64,000 nt of DNA. Source: Blastobasis lacticolella (Eukaryota; Arthropoda; Insecta; Lepidoptera; Blastobasidae). Below, piece by piece: positions 1 through 11,635 of this stretch. The stretch covers positions 627,501 through 691,500 of the forward strand of contig LR990052.1 of assembly GCA_905147135.1 (NCBI GenBank), in the 5' to 3' direction. The stretch's first letter is position 1. Each line of letters begins with the position of its first letter. The position numbers were made by a program, and so were the translations under genes. The notes below the pieces were generated by a model. The model did not search any database and had not been told where the DNA came from. It was given only the letters and a program-made list of their open reading frames with translations.

Positions 1-1329
1 TATAAGACATAAAATTTGTACGAGCAAAGGCATTGACGGATACAAAATTCGTTGATCGAGTAAAGTTCCCACGCATGGAAAGACCGCCGACAATACAGAG
101 CGTTTAGAGCTCCCACAACCTCCGATAACAATACAGATACGCCGCCCATAAAGTAAATACATAATTTTATACAATGACATAGTGATCCCGTTCTTGTCTT
201 TGATGCGTACCTCCCTCGAATCCTTCAAAACGCAGCAACCGTAAAATTGTGTCTCAAATATTCGATGCGCTTTTAATTGTTTCCCACAATACTAGTACCT
301 ATTTCGTACGTCAAAAAATAATTGTGAATTAGTTTTCTATTGTTTGTATAAAATGAAATATGGCAAAACTGAAAGAGGAATAAAAATGATGTAAGTGTCT
401 CGTTATTATGAAAACCCCATAGCGATAGTAAGTGGTCAATATTGCACTATACATATTATAATATATGGTACTTCTATGCTTTATCTGTCTCCTTGTTCTC
501 TCTTTCCCGCGCGATATTGACCATCGACTGTCGCACCACCTATATTTCTGTCAGGTGGTCAAATTAAGAATTAATTTTGTCATTAGCAAAATGTAATAGG
601 GGAAGCGACGACGGCGCCGCCTTGCACTGTTTGGCAAGTTTAGTGTTGGATTCTATCACTGTTCCGGAGTATATACTCATAATGTGCATTCACAGTGAAC
701 GCAGCGATGTATTGCAGATATCTCCTTTTACCATCCTCCATCATGTATATTTGACATGCTGCACTGCTTATGTCATGTTATTGACATGAATATTAAGTCC
801 AAAACTTTCGTTTCTTCCACTTTGAACCCTCCTTCCGTTATTTGCATACGTACTGTAGAGTAACTGTGTCCAGTACCAACACCGATGATATTCTACATTT
901 TAACCAGCCTTCATGAAAGGTATTTGAGGTTCACTAAACTTATTGAAGGCAAAAATATGTTCTGTCTTTATCTGTCACTGAAGTGATTGAATTTGAAAGA
1001 AAATGACAAATTATATTATAGCTATAATAGGTTGAATAAACATCAGATAACTCTTATAAATAATGCCAAAAGTCTATAAAGCCCAAAATTTCCTTTTCAA
1101 ATATGGACCCCACTTAGTCCCGACAGTCGCGGGTTGTCTGCAATACATTGCGCGTCCGGGGCGGCGCGGGGCGTGCGGTTGTGGCCCGCGGGGCGCAGTA
1201 GCTGTAGTGCAAACGAAAGACTGGCTAATGTTACGGGGTAGACTCGCAAACCAGCCACGGCCGAGGCCGCTGCCTTCCACTGACGATACTTCGGTAAAAT
1301 ATAGCTCTCTGCTTACGACACTGCGACAG
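1..1329. other. Non-coding stretch with a GC-rich patch
   Basis: Mostly AT-rich sequence with no recognisable gene. A CpG-rich patch at about 1137-1262 stands out; open frames cross it on both strands but none resembles a known protein or has convincing splice borders. It could be an exon or regulatory island of the gene suspected to end at 1938. Nothing else is identifiable. Confidence 0.4.
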
Positions 1330-1514
1330 GGCCGATCTAGGAGGCAGCTAGACAGTTGAAAATTATCCTTACGACGTATAAAATGAAGTCGCTTTTTGAG
1401 CAGGGGGCGTGGTCGGTCCTATAAATGTAGGCTCGCCCGCGCCTTCGAAAAGCGACTTTATTATATAGTTAGTAAGGATTAGTATCAGCTATCTAGCTGT
1501 CTCCTAGATTGGTC
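1330..1514. mobile_element. Foldback / palindromic MITE-like element
   Basis: Two arms of roughly 65-70 nt (about 1330-1397 and 1448-1514) are imperfect reverse complements. The outer part GGCCGATCTAGGAGGCAGCT pairs with the complement of the segment ending at 1514, and GTCGCTTTT closes the inner end. The loop of about 50 nt is CG-rich and contains TATAAA near 1422. No coding capacity. A foldback transposon remnant is the simplest reading; the loop could act as a promoter, but nothing proves it. Confidence 0.6.
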
Positions 1515-1892
1515 CAATAGTACAGTGGTAATGCAATAGCTAGCTTGGATACAGATAATAGGAAGAGTATGCCATAAGAGGCTGTTTGGTAAAAGCGGAT
1601 AATATACCGTCAACTTCGCCACATCACTCCGACGCATCGCCAATTACCAGCTTTTGCCGTGCAGAAAAAGCAAAATTTCATAGCTGTTGATTGACACAGT
1701 TGGAACCTATCAACCTACCTATGGAACGTACGTTACGTGCGTACGCGTGGAACGACATTAATAATGAAGGCAGCGACATGACAGTAATTTATCAGTTGTT
1801 ACTATAATGTCTCTTGAGGTATACGCTTCCAGAAGTATGAAGGGAAATAGTGAGAAAGAGTATAATTGATTGGTTTTTCGTAAAATGGCCAG
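1515..1892. other. Unassigned stretch
   Basis: No gene or repeat recognised. If the next entry is a true last exon, this is the tail of its intron. Confidence 0.3.
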
Positions 1893-1938
1893 TGACGGCA
1901 GCGTGCCAAGCCCGTGGCCCTCGGAGGCAGGTATCTAG
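1893..1938 (+). CDS. Possible terminal coding exon of an upstream plus-strand gene (partial)
   Basis: A CAG acceptor (1890-1892) is followed by a short GC-richer frame reading DGSVPSPWPSEAGI and a TAG at 1936-1938, then by a long AT-rich tract ending in AATAAA at 3348. The composition change and 3'UTR-like sequence afterwards suggest the last exon of a gene whose body lies left of the window. The exon is too short to identify a family and could be chance. Confidence 0.2.
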
Positions 1939-3366
1939 CTAGTAAAGTGGTGTGTCCTTGTAAATATTCGCTTCTAGTGTAACGTTATTATTATATACTT
2001 ATATAAAAAAAATGATTATAAAATAACTGTAACGCGATAATGTACCTACCGTATATTTTAGTGGTCCCCCAACCGAGAAGTATTCAATTATTCACTATTC
2101 ACACGCGTAACTATGTAACCGACTCGCTTTATTTATTACATCATTATTGTACATGTTATTTTTAATGTATACGGATTGAGTATGTTACTTTTTTTTTTTT
2201 TTTGGATCTACGTTCGTTACTCGTGCGTCTGTAGAGTCAGATACACAGGCTGGTAGACGTGCATTGTAGTAAATATGCTTTACAGAACTTTTGTGTGTGA
2301 CTAGATTTAGATATTTAGATACACGTCGCGGCATCACCAGATAGGCCTATAGTGTAGTATAGGTGAGGTGAGGTATCGTATGAGGTGTTCGTGGAGTAAA
2401 TCTAGTCATACGAGATAGTGCGACTTGAGGGGCGATTCTCTCGCCGTGACATCCCAAATTCGATATTTTCGCCGGCCATAAAACTGTATTAAAACGACAC
2501 TTAAATTGATCTTCGATAATATACGGCTGTCGAGGATAGTCGAGAATATATGTTCGGCTGCAATAGACAATTTAATGTCATTATTAATGGAGATATGTGG
2601 CTAGAAAAAATGTCAAATTCAAGATGTTACAGCGCAAGAATTAGGACCTAGATTTGACTCAAAAACCGTTGCGTTTGTTTTTAAAAGTAGCTATATTTAC
2701 TACAATTGCATGTACGACACCAAACCAGCGAGTACAGTGCTACCAACTCTGTGGAATGGCAAAATTATGTTAGTTTACAGATAGGTTGATCTTACTGCAC
2801 CCAAACTAGTGACGTCACAATACGTCGTAAATGCGCACGCGCTGCGGACGTCATCGTCTTTACATTCGTATTCGTCATTTGTTTTTTTTTGTTAGATTTT
2901 ACATAATCGATCGAAACATGCACAAAAACTATTCGTTTTACTTACTTAGTTATAATTTTGCAATATTCCGAGATTGTCGTCGACCAGCTCGTTTCTTACT
3001 ACGATTTACGTTTTGAATTTATAAATATTTTATATAACTGTCGCTGAGTATTTTTGTATGGAAATGGACACATTATTGACGTTTAAATTGTATTATTTTA
3101 GATTTCTTTCGATCAGTTGTAAATAATGTACCTATTTGTTCCGTAACTGGTTTTCGTTTTGTCCAAAGAAGGAATGTGTTCATTTTGTGAAATTCTCTTT
3201 TTTTATTTTTTGTTTGATTTTGTTTATATAATAATTGAGATTGTATAATAATTTATTTATTGGAGTCCAGAGTTGCATTTCCCGCTCGGTTCCGAACGCC
3301 GGCGCCGCGCCGGTTGTGTTTGCATACTATTCTAAAATGAAAATGTCAATAAAATGGTATTTTAAA
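1939..3366 (+). other. 3'UTR-like tract with poly(A) signal
   Basis: Single-copy-looking AT-rich sequence with no long frame. It ends with AATAAA at 3348-3353. Two TGTAAATA motifs (1959-1966 and 3118-3125) match the Pumilio-family TGTANATA site. Assignment as the 3'UTR of the possible gene ending at 1938 is inference. Confidence 0.3.
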
Positions 3367-3704
3367 ACGAACTTGCGTTTTACTCCATTAATGTAATGAT
3401 GCCCTAAAGTAAGACTTTCAATAAATTGCATTACCACAAGGTGTTTACTACCTAGTTGCTGAAATTTGTAGCCTGCCACGCGCCTATCGTAAGTAGATGC
3501 GACTTTCCGTCAAGGATTTACCGTTTTTGGCAATTGGCCGTTAATAAATGTATCCAATTGAACGCAAAATGCATTTCTACATGTAAAAAATATAAAACAA
3601 AACAAAGAAAAATAATGTAATCACAAAACAACGCCATATAAAGGCGACTTGTATTTTTTCCAATTTAACTGCTTTATTTTTACCATTACCTGGGCATACA
3701 TAGG

Positions 3705-3971
3705 TAGAGCTCGTCTAATCTAAAATGGCGCGCCCCACTACCGCATTAACGCACACAAGCAAGTTTAAAATATGGACGCAATACATATACAAATGCCGTT
3801 GTAATTGGTCATTCAGTTGCCGGTGAGACACCAACGTAGGAGCTCGCGTCGTTCGATTGGAGCAGTCGACGCTCCCACACAGATGAAGTGTCGTTATTAA
3901 TATTTGCACTCACACATCGAAATCAACTAACTAAGTAGTGGGGCGCGTCATTTTAGACTAGACGAGCTCTA
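3705..3971. mobile_element. TA-flanked MITE (MITE-L), complete copy
   Basis: Inverted termini of about 35 bp begin GAGCTCGTCTA and continue through AAAATGGCGCGCCCCACTAC on the left; the right end is the reverse complement with two mismatches. TA dinucleotides (3705-3706, 3970-3971) flank it, as for Tc1/mariner-mobilised elements. About 263 bp and non-coding. A second copy is cut by the right edge of the window. Confidence 0.75.
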
Positions 3972-4229
3972 CTCATTTTGCGAAGCATTGAATACATTTA
4001 CTAAGATTATAAACCATAATGCAATAATTAAACAGTCAACGAATGACAAGAGAAATTTAGTGTGGATATACCTGGCACCGATGACAACCCGGGATAGACT
4101 TTCCTGGCGCAATTGCCAAGGAGGTCCGACTAATCTGCTAACGTCCTGCCCTTGACCAGCTAAGCTGGGACAGTAAGAAGATAGTAACCTTAAAGTCAGT
4201 TTACGTGAAACCTAAAGGAAACCGTGGTA

Positions 4230-4800
4230 TTAGCAATGGAGGGGCCTAGGCATTTGCCTAATTGCTGCCAGAGCAAAGTGTCAATGGGTTTTTGAGGTGC
4301 ATTGGTGATGCCTAGGAGTCGCAAAACCGGGATTTTCGGTATTAACATGAGGTCAATACCGGGATCCCGGTATTTTCGATATTTTCGGGATTTGGAGAAG
4401 TTGCTAGAAATAATATTCTTTACTGCCTAAAAATCATAGACAGACTTAAATAGTTCCTCAAAACGCGCTATTTTCGAGAGATAAATCTAATTTTTATTCG
4501 CTCTATTATAGATCCCCCATCGATAAGTCTTTCTTTTGCTATAGTATTGGAGAAAATGATGGTAATCAGAATATAAAATTGATTCTAATAGTGCAAAAGT
4601 AATATATAATTTTATTTTAACTGAATACCGAAAGTCCCGGTTTTTTGTAAACAGAATACCGGCATTGGGAAAGCGTATTTTTCGTCCGGGATCCCGGTAT
4701 TTTCGGTATCCGGGATGCCGGTTTGCGACCCCTAGTGTTGCCCGATGTCCATAGGCGGCGGTGACCACTTTCCATCAGGTGGTCCGCACGCCTTGTCTAC
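4230..4800 (+). repeat. Interspersed repeat H, split by an inserted element
   Basis: The outer parts contain the phrase GGCGGCGGTGACCACTTTCC followed by ATCAGGTGG, which recurs in many copies across the window (for example 37970-38050 and, inverted, 38960-39075). It is a dispersed lepidopteran repeat, likely a LINE- or SINE-type tail. The middle is displaced by the element at 4313-4734. Confidence 0.6.
4313..4734. mobile_element. Nested non-autonomous TIR element (hAT-like)
   Basis: The left end TAGGAGTCGCAAAACCGG is mirrored by the right end, whose complement reads TAGGGGTCGCAAACCGG. Internal subterminal copies of an ATACCGGGATCCCGGTAT-like palindrome are present. CCTAG is found at both junctions and may be the target duplication. 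About 420 bp, no coding capacity. hAT assignment rests on the terminal AGGGGTCGCAAA style only. Confidence 0.5.
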
Positions 4801-5402
4801 CTATTAATACAAAAATACCTAATCGAGGACTGTAAAAACAGAAAATTGTGTATGACGGGCCATTACAGCCACAGACCCATTAAAAATGTATGTATGAAAC
4901 TACGAATATTTCGAAGAAATAGGAGGACATACAAAATATAAGTTGATGATTAGCTGCATAACGAATTCCTCGTATAAATGAAAACCATCTAAGGATTATA
5001 AGATAATGTCACATTGGAGATCAAAAACCAAAATCACATTTGTACAAAACTATAATTGTTATCACAAACTCACACTACTTCAATGACACACATTTTTGGT
5101 AAAATATATTTAAACCTATTGAAACTATACAATATACCCTACATAGTTACATTATTTACGACTAACACAATATAATACACAGGTTTAGAGAGCGCGGAGT
5201 ACTCCGGCGGTCTTTGGTAAGGACACCACTTGCTGAAAGGCCGTTGCCATAAATAAGGAGAAATTACTTATAAGATAGGACGAAGGATGTTGTGTGATCG
5301 TGACGCTGCGTCCGCTCTATAACTCGGAGGTAAGTTCGCTCTGAGAGCTTACGACTAATTTACTTGATACTTTGATGGGAGTTTTCTGTGCAGGGGGTTT
5401 AC
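4801..5402. other. Downstream flank of the secreted-protein gene
   Basis: Likely 3'UTR and flank of the minus-strand gene ending at 5403. No clear AATAAA was found on the minus strand here, so the transcript end cannot be placed. Confidence 0.35.
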
Positions 5403-8400
5403 CTAATGCCTGGGGATAGTGGAGGCCTGGAACCGTTGCGCGGCCGTCGTGGCCGAGTACGAGACGCGTCGCGGCTCCATCGGCTCTCTTTCCTCCTGGT
5501 CCGGAACGTAGTACAGCAGTTCGTATTCCGGTGTCAATTCTACTTGATTTCGGTCGCACGGAGGGCTTCCCGCGCTGCCCCACGACGTGCCTCCACCGCC
5601 GCGTAGCAGCGCGCTGGAGCCACCCCCACCTCCGTGCGTGACCGTAGTATTGTAGACTAAAGGGAATTGAAGCGCGCGCAACGCCCCGTGTTGATTGAAG
5701 TTCTCCACGAACCGATCGAGGACTTCGCGACGTAAATGGACGTCGTAGTCCTCGTAATCAGCGGGCCGTTGTGAGGCAGCCAGTGTCGGTATTTCCGGAA
5801 CTCCGTCCCGGAGGTGTTTGATGACGTACGCGGAGCGGTCGAAGCCGTCGGTGCTCCGGACGGAGTACTCGGTGGCGACGTCGGGCCGTCGCGCGGTGGA
5901 CGAGACGCGGCCGAACTGCGGCGTGTTCGTTGTCAGGTAGTCCGGCGTCACTTTGAAAAAAAAATTGAAATTTTATTGACACCGCAATAAATCGTCAATA
6001 TCATTATCTCAGCAGGAAGTCTAATGCTAGATATTGGCCCCCACCGTGCCTTGTCACACAGGTCGACTTTGTACCGGCTGCATTGCTAATGTATGATCTG
6101 TTTAAACGGACTTGTCTTATTTGGTGAACAAACAATGCCCAAAATCACGACTTGCCGTATCAATCACGCTACGTATATTGTGTATAGATGTCGAGAATTT
6201 TACAAGAAACACATAGAATGTGAATTCAACGAATACTGCTGTACATTATCCATTTAAAAACATAATTTCCTTAACCAAATAAGACAAGTCAGTCTGGACA
6301 GATTATAAAGGAAAACACAATCACAAAAAAATCGTCCTAACTACTTTTATTTCCCCAAAGAAATCAAAAAAATGAAATGGGTAGTAGTTTGTTTTGTGAC
6401 CCTCGATAGTGACAATTATTTCTGTCGTACGTGGAATATTTGTACCTATCGTTTTAATACGTTTAGCACTCCATCAAGTTCACGGCTTCATGCATATATT
6501 ATGAAACACCCGTTAAAAGATTTTATTTTACAACTTTGTCGGCGTGAATAACATGTATAACCATACCAAACACTTGTCTAGTACCAAAAGTTTTTGACAG
6601 AAAGCGTGGACATGACGAAACTATAAGGGTTCCTTGTAGTACTACGGAACCCTAAAAATGGGACTTTTGTTTGTTTCTCCCATAATTACTTAGTCCGATC
6701 AAAGTTCCGAAGTCAAACTTTCTGCTTTAGAACTTTCCATTCATTCGATGCCTTACATTGCCAATCTTGTTTGCAATTCTTTGAGCTATTCGATCACCAC
6801 TTTGAGTCATTTATAATCATATCATATAGAGAATTCCATTGCTTCGCTTGCTATATTATGTATTATTATATCATGGTGACAATGAGCTATTATTACTATC
6901 ACGCAGCGTTACAATCATAAAAAATAACTACTATTGAAAACTGTCGCGTGGCGTATAGTCATGCGTGTTATGTCGCTATATGCGTTGTGTTTGTGTGTAT
7001 AAGAGACATCTCACTAACCTTTCACTCCAGCGTTGTGCTGCGAAAACGACTTTAGTTTCTGCTGGAATCCCTCATCATAATCCGGCTGATTTACGCGTTG
7101 GGTGGGCCGCGGCGGAAAGTACTGCACGGTGGGGCGTCGATCCGGGAAGAACGGACGCGTGGACTGGGTAGTGAACTGCGATACGGTGGAAGCAGAGGCC
7201 TCTCCAGACTTGGATGGCACAATGGGTGTACTGGAGAACTTCTTCAGATCAATGTTGGGTAGCGTGTAGTCAGCTTCGTCCTCGTAACTCTCGGGAGGAT
7301 GGTTCCTCGGGAAATGAGAAGGATCTGGCATCAACTTTGGAGCGTACGTGGTGGGAATGTCGGTAGAAGGCTTGATTTCAAAAATGCTCCGAGGACCTTC
7401 GGCGCCTTTCCCGTAGGCGTAGGTAGTCCTCTCCACACTCTCTTCGTAGTCGCTATTACTCGTGTCACCTTCCACCTTCTTCTTCTTTGATTTCCTCCTC
7501 TCTGCTATCTTCTCCAGTCTCTCTCGCAGCTCGGGCGCCTCGTCCTTATTATTTCTCTCCGTCAAGGAATTAAATTCAGTCTCTGTTTTATTTTTTAGTA
7601 CTTCCGTGAAAGATTTTGATGAATTCTTCGCTTTGAACACGATACCTAACGAACTTAGACTTTCGTTTCTCCAGCTGTTATCATCCGGGTCTCTCACGAA
7701 AGCCTTAGAAGGCTGTACATCGAGTTTTTTCAATGGCTTGTAGTTGGGGTTCACTGTGTAAAGGGAATTATATTTCTCCGTTATTGGTTTAACGCTTAAG
7801 TGGTCTATATAAGCGCCCATCAAGCTGTCATTGATATTAGAATCTCTCTGAATATTATCCTTGTCAGGAGGTTGTGTAAATCCTTTCATAATTTCGTCTC
7901 GCACCAAGTCCTCGTTGATTTCGTCCTCAGTCTGGAAAATATTAAACAAATTAGTTAGAAAAGTGGTTTATATACACAGTAGTATTTTTCGAAAGTCTTT
8001 AACAATTAAGTGTCCCATTGTTTTATTCCTCCACAAAAATACGAGTACGTAACTATATTAATGATATTAAATAGTAATAAAAAACTCGACAAATCCTACG
8101 ATTCAATGCGTAGGATTTGTCGAGTTTTTAATTACTTTAAAGGGTACCAATTACCATTTGAGTTTGGGGGGCAACGCTGGAAGCTGCTTTGAATATTCCT
8201 TGTTCGTCTCGATTACTAGATGATTCAGTTACATTCTTTATATCTTTATCTGGTAAAGTTGTAATTACATTTTCTAAGTTATCAACAGTCGTAGTTTCTT
8301 TCATTGAATAATTTAAAAAACCAGCTCTTTGAGACGACAGTACCTCTTTCTTTTTTTCAGTGTTGCCTAATTCGTTCGTAGGTACAGTGGTCGGATTTAA

Positions 8401-9715
8401 TATAAAACTGTACATGTCGCGAACGTTGGCTTTGTCCGTGACGCCTACCGCTTCAGTGCTGGTCGAAGCGATAGCAGCCTTCTCCAGAGAAACCTGCGGC
8501 TCGAGAGCATCTGTTTTGGGCAACTTACTAGTAAGCATGAGATGCTCGTTTCCAAAGTTGTCGGTTACATTGAATACTTTCTCTAAACCAATACTCGGTA
8601 TAACTGTCTGGCCTCCAATAAACTGCTCCTTTATTTCTGTTACTTTCTCAGTGGTTATTAAGTAGGGTTCAATAATATTTGGCATGATAGAATTGGGACG
8701 CTTCCGGTCAATATTAGTGTACTTCTTCCAATATGCTGGCTGGCTTGCACTTTCTTCGCTTGACAGAGTTTCTTTCGCAGATTGTGTTGCTGGCGAAGAG
8801 GTCACTGATTCATTCTGTGATGTTAACTTTTTTATTATCGCGCTGTTCTGGAATATATTATCTTCCATAATTTTTCCTGTATTCTCAATGTTCGCAGACA
8901 CTGTGGTTGCTTGAATGTCAGGAATGACAAATGAAGTGTTCAATCCCATAATTAAAGCCGGAGTACTAGTAGTATCGTTATCTTCAGTATGCGTTGTCGA
9001 ATTAGTAACGTTACTCCCCGCAGCTGCTGATACATTCTTCTGGATTGATGTGTTTGCTATTTGCATTAACTGCACGAGTGATTTATCTAAAGTTGTTGTC
9101 ATGTCTGTCTCCGTCGTTGAATAAACTTCAGTGGTTGAATAATGGCTAGTGTTCCCACTGGTAGTTGCTTCGTTTGTAGAATTAACTTTTACATCACTTG
9201 TATTTGTGTTCTCATTTGGTTTATATTCTGTAATCGGTGAAACTAACGTAGAAACTTGATTAGAGACAGTTTGAGATGTACTACTCACAGTATTATTTGT
9301 TACATTGATGTCATTGTTGCGTATGACGGTCACATCGGGTAATGTCACCTTTGGATCTACATGATTGTTTTTCTGAATACCTTCAGTTTTAAGGGTAGTC
9401 CTTATGGGCACTATTTTCCGTGGCTCGACACCTAGTCCTATGGAATCGCCGAGTTTCTCGACGCTCAGCTCGGGGTTGCTCGGCTGCAGCTCGCTGTGGG
9501 CGGCCTGGTGCGAGCTGGCGGCCGGCTCCAGGTCCGAGCTGACGTCGGCCTGCATCCGCGCCATCGTGAAGCCTGTCACTTGCACCTTGATTGTTGCTAA
9601 CTCGATCAACACCAGTATGGTCAAAGACCTGGAAACAAAACGTCGAATTAGTAGGATGTTTTAGGGGGTCTCGTGGGGAAAGGGCTGGTTGGTGGGCTTA
9701 CCCCGGCGCGGCCAT
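5403..9715 (-). CDS. Uncharacterised secreted Ser/Thr-rich glycoprotein, 982 aa, four exons
   Basis: Exons on the minus strand: 9715-9702, 9628-8155, 7931-7019, 5950-5403; intron phases 2, 0 and 1. All donors are GT (GTAAGC, GTAATT, GTTAGT) and all acceptors AG, and the frame is kept throughout. Start at 9713-9715 gives MAAPGSLTILVLIELATIKV, a signal-peptide-like N terminus. Residues ~30-496 are rich in Ser, Thr and Asn with about 15 N-x-S/T sequons, so heavy glycosylation is expected. Residues 497-800 are more charged, with a basic run near 641-650 (RRKSKKKK). The C-terminal part (801-982) is richer in Pro, Arg and Tyr, with two Gly runs, and ends STIPRH at a TAG (5403-5405). No transmembrane segment after the signal, no catalytic motif and no family recognised. 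A cuticle, matrix or peritrophic role is possible but unsupported. The gene model is strong; function is unknown. Confidence 0.8.
6092..6307. mobile_element. TA-flanked MITE (MITE-G), copy 1, in intron 3
   Basis: Ends are inverted: the left reads TGATCTG then ACTTGTCTTATTTGGT, and the right is its near complement, with TA at both borders. About 75-80% identical to the copy at 11636-11855. Lies in the intron between exons 3 and 4 of the secreted-protein gene. Confidence 0.65.
6308..7018. other. Rest of intron 3 of the secreted-protein gene
   Basis: AT-rich. Around 6628-6655 a short GGGTTCC ... GGAACCC inverted repeat, common in lepidopteran DNA, is visible. Nothing else identified. Confidence 0.35.
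8080..8129. repeat. Perfect 21-bp hairpin in intron 2
   Basis: Arms 8080-8100 and 8109-8129 are exact reverse complements (core ACTCGACAAATCCTACG) around an 8-nt loop. It lies inside the 223-nt intron of the secreted-protein gene, about 25 nt from the donor of exon 2. Perfect pairing implies recent origin or constraint. Confidence 0.85.
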
Positions 9716-10060
9716 GGCGAGCGAGTGCGCGCGGCGATGGCGCACTGTCGAGTGCGGTGGCGGCGGACACAGACAGACAATGGTGTTATCAAACAAGCAC
9801 CCGCAAGACTCGCGGGAGCCCGCTATTATTATACTAAGTGTAAGTTTCGCTATATTGTTTTACGGATTTCAAAACAAGCGGCCGATAAAACGATTGTAAT
9901 TCCGATGTTTTGTCTAATTCGGCCATTATCAATGTGGTTTTTGTTATAGCAGGTGAGACCCAATCGGGCGGTGTTATTATGTCGCTCCGGTCGTTCATTC
10001 ACCCAAGTCACAGTTGGGTCGGCCGCTACTTACATTGTAACATATAGTCGTCATTTGCAC
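9716..10060 (-). promoter_or_regulatory. Presumed 5'UTR and promoter side of the secreted-protein gene
   Basis: CpG-rich just upstream of the ATG (9716-9770), turning AT-rich. No TATA box or initiator could be fixed, and a spliced distal 5'UTR cannot be excluded. Assignment follows only from position. Confidence 0.3.
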
Positions 10061-10909
10061 GATAATGGTTCAAATTATAACTTAGGAAAAAGAGAACCAC
10101 ACACAGTATTTCATTCTCTTTGACCACGTTAATTATAGGTTGTGATAATTATTATTTTATGCCCCAAGGCAACAATGCAGCAATGGCACTGGTGCATACT
10201 GTAGCACTATTTACAAGGTGCAGTAAACGCGAACGTAGCTTCTCTCTACGATATTTTTGCTATAGGAAAATGACAATATTGCACTATAAGCCATTTACGT
10301 AACGAGTCGACTATTCATTAGAACGATTTCAATTCACTGTGTCCGATACGGTTACGAATTCGTTCAGAATCGCCACGGGGGGCTGCGGTGCGTTCCATAA
10401 TTTTAATCAAACGTTGACCAAGACATTTCTACGTGTCACATTACAGCTTAATTAAGTACGTCATTTGTTATAAAGGATAGTCAGTTATCTAACAGACGGC
10501 TCATCACAATTGACCAGTTTTCTTTAAATGGTGAAAGTTTCCACCATGGAGAGTGATGAATGCGAACGACTTCCGCGCCTATGTCAGTAAACTGTAATCA
10601 TTCCATAGTCATCGTCGGTGTTTTGTGCAAATTATATATCAGAATCTATCTGCATAGTAAACTCAATTTACTTATTACGCGCTATTACCAACCACAAATG
10701 CACTCTCCTGCGACACGACTTTTTTCTGAATTAAGCATGCACAAGATACTGAATTACCTACTCAACCTGTGTGTGATAAGTCGGTGATTTATGCAAATGT
10801 TAGTCATTTTTGGTTACTAACGTTTGATATTTTAACACCTGTTACGAAAACAGTTTCTACCTATACCTGTTTATTTTTTCTTTTTAAATCTTTATTTAAT
10901 TTAAAGAGA
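10061..10909. other. Stretch with nothing identified
   Basis: AT-rich; short frames lack splice signals and protein-like composition. No repeat family of the window is seen here. Confidence 0.4.
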
Positions 10910-10919
10910 TGTTTTTTTT

Positions 10920-11176
10920 TACTTGGACAATATCACTAAGCGCCGTCTAGCCCCGAATTAAGCAAAGCTTGTGTTATGGGTGCTCGATAACTAATAAACT
11001 GCTGATATACATTATTAAAATATATCCTTATTATATATAGTACACACAGACGGGTCTGTACAACAGAAATTAAAATCTGTTCAATTTATCATTTCAATTT
11101 ATGCTCAGCCGGGAATCGAACCCGGGACGTCTGTGTGGCAAACCGGCATGTGAACCAACTGAACCACTTAGGTTGT
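10920..11176 (-). mobile_element. tRNA-derived SINE, family A, copy 1
   Basis: On the minus strand the head has an A box (TGGTTCAGTTGG, one base off) and a perfect B box (GGTTCGATTCC) inside CCCGGGTTCGATTCCCGGC. A shared body follows (AAATTGAAATGAT, TAGTTTATTAGTTATC, CACAAGCTTTGCTTA), ending GGGGCTAGACGGCGC. Other copies: 16502-16746, 16822-17046, 35046-35284. Confidence 0.8.
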
Positions 11177-11303
11177 CAGAATAGTTATAATAGTAGTATA
11201 CCAAAACAAATTTTGTTTGGGGTAATTAAGGTGTGAGAGCTACACTAAGTTCTAAATTATAAATTGCAGCTTAGTTACTGGCACTACAACTTGATAATGT
11301 ATC

Positions 11304-11575
11304 TCATCATCATAGCTCATAACAGTCCACTGCAGGACTTAAGGCCTCTCCCACGAAAGGAAAGGTTATTGCCATAATCTCCACGCTTGGCAGGTGGGTT
11401 GGAGATCGCAGTGTTGTAAATATAACAATGGAAAACGCTGCTGCCCATTTTCCAGCCTACGGAGACTCTAGATCTTTTGCCTCGAAAACATTAGTCGCCT
11501 TGTACGACACCCACGAGTGTAAGGGGTTAGTGCTATTCTACTCTGCCGGACACCACTCGGCCAATAATGTATCTA
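11304..11575 (+). repeat. Interspersed repeat C, copy 1
   Basis: Starts CATCATCATAGCTCATAACA and contains GTCCACTGCAGGACTT, CACGCTTGGCAGG, AACGCTGCTGCCCATTTTCC and TTGTACGACACCCACGAGTG. Near-identical copies at 40108-40370 and 60648-60905; decayed pieces at 23206-23330, 24690-24780 and 28180-28260. Probably a 3' piece of a lepidopteran non-LTR element. Frames over it are not genes. Confidence 0.7.
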
Positions 11576-11635
11576 ATTTATGTGAATTAAATTGCTGTTA
11601 TACTGTTAAATAAATGAAAGTATTAAGTAAGTATG

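Noticed and set aside
1063..1359. 98-residue frame over the GC-rich patch
   Set aside because: Overlapping frames on both strands, no recognisable domain, and it enters the palindromic element.
8360..9124. Several plus-strand frames of 69-101 residues
   Set aside because: Antisense to exon 2 of the secreted-protein gene.
11100..11176. tRNA-like sequence with CCCGGGTTCGATTCCCGG
   Set aside because: It is the head of SINE family A, with the shared body following.
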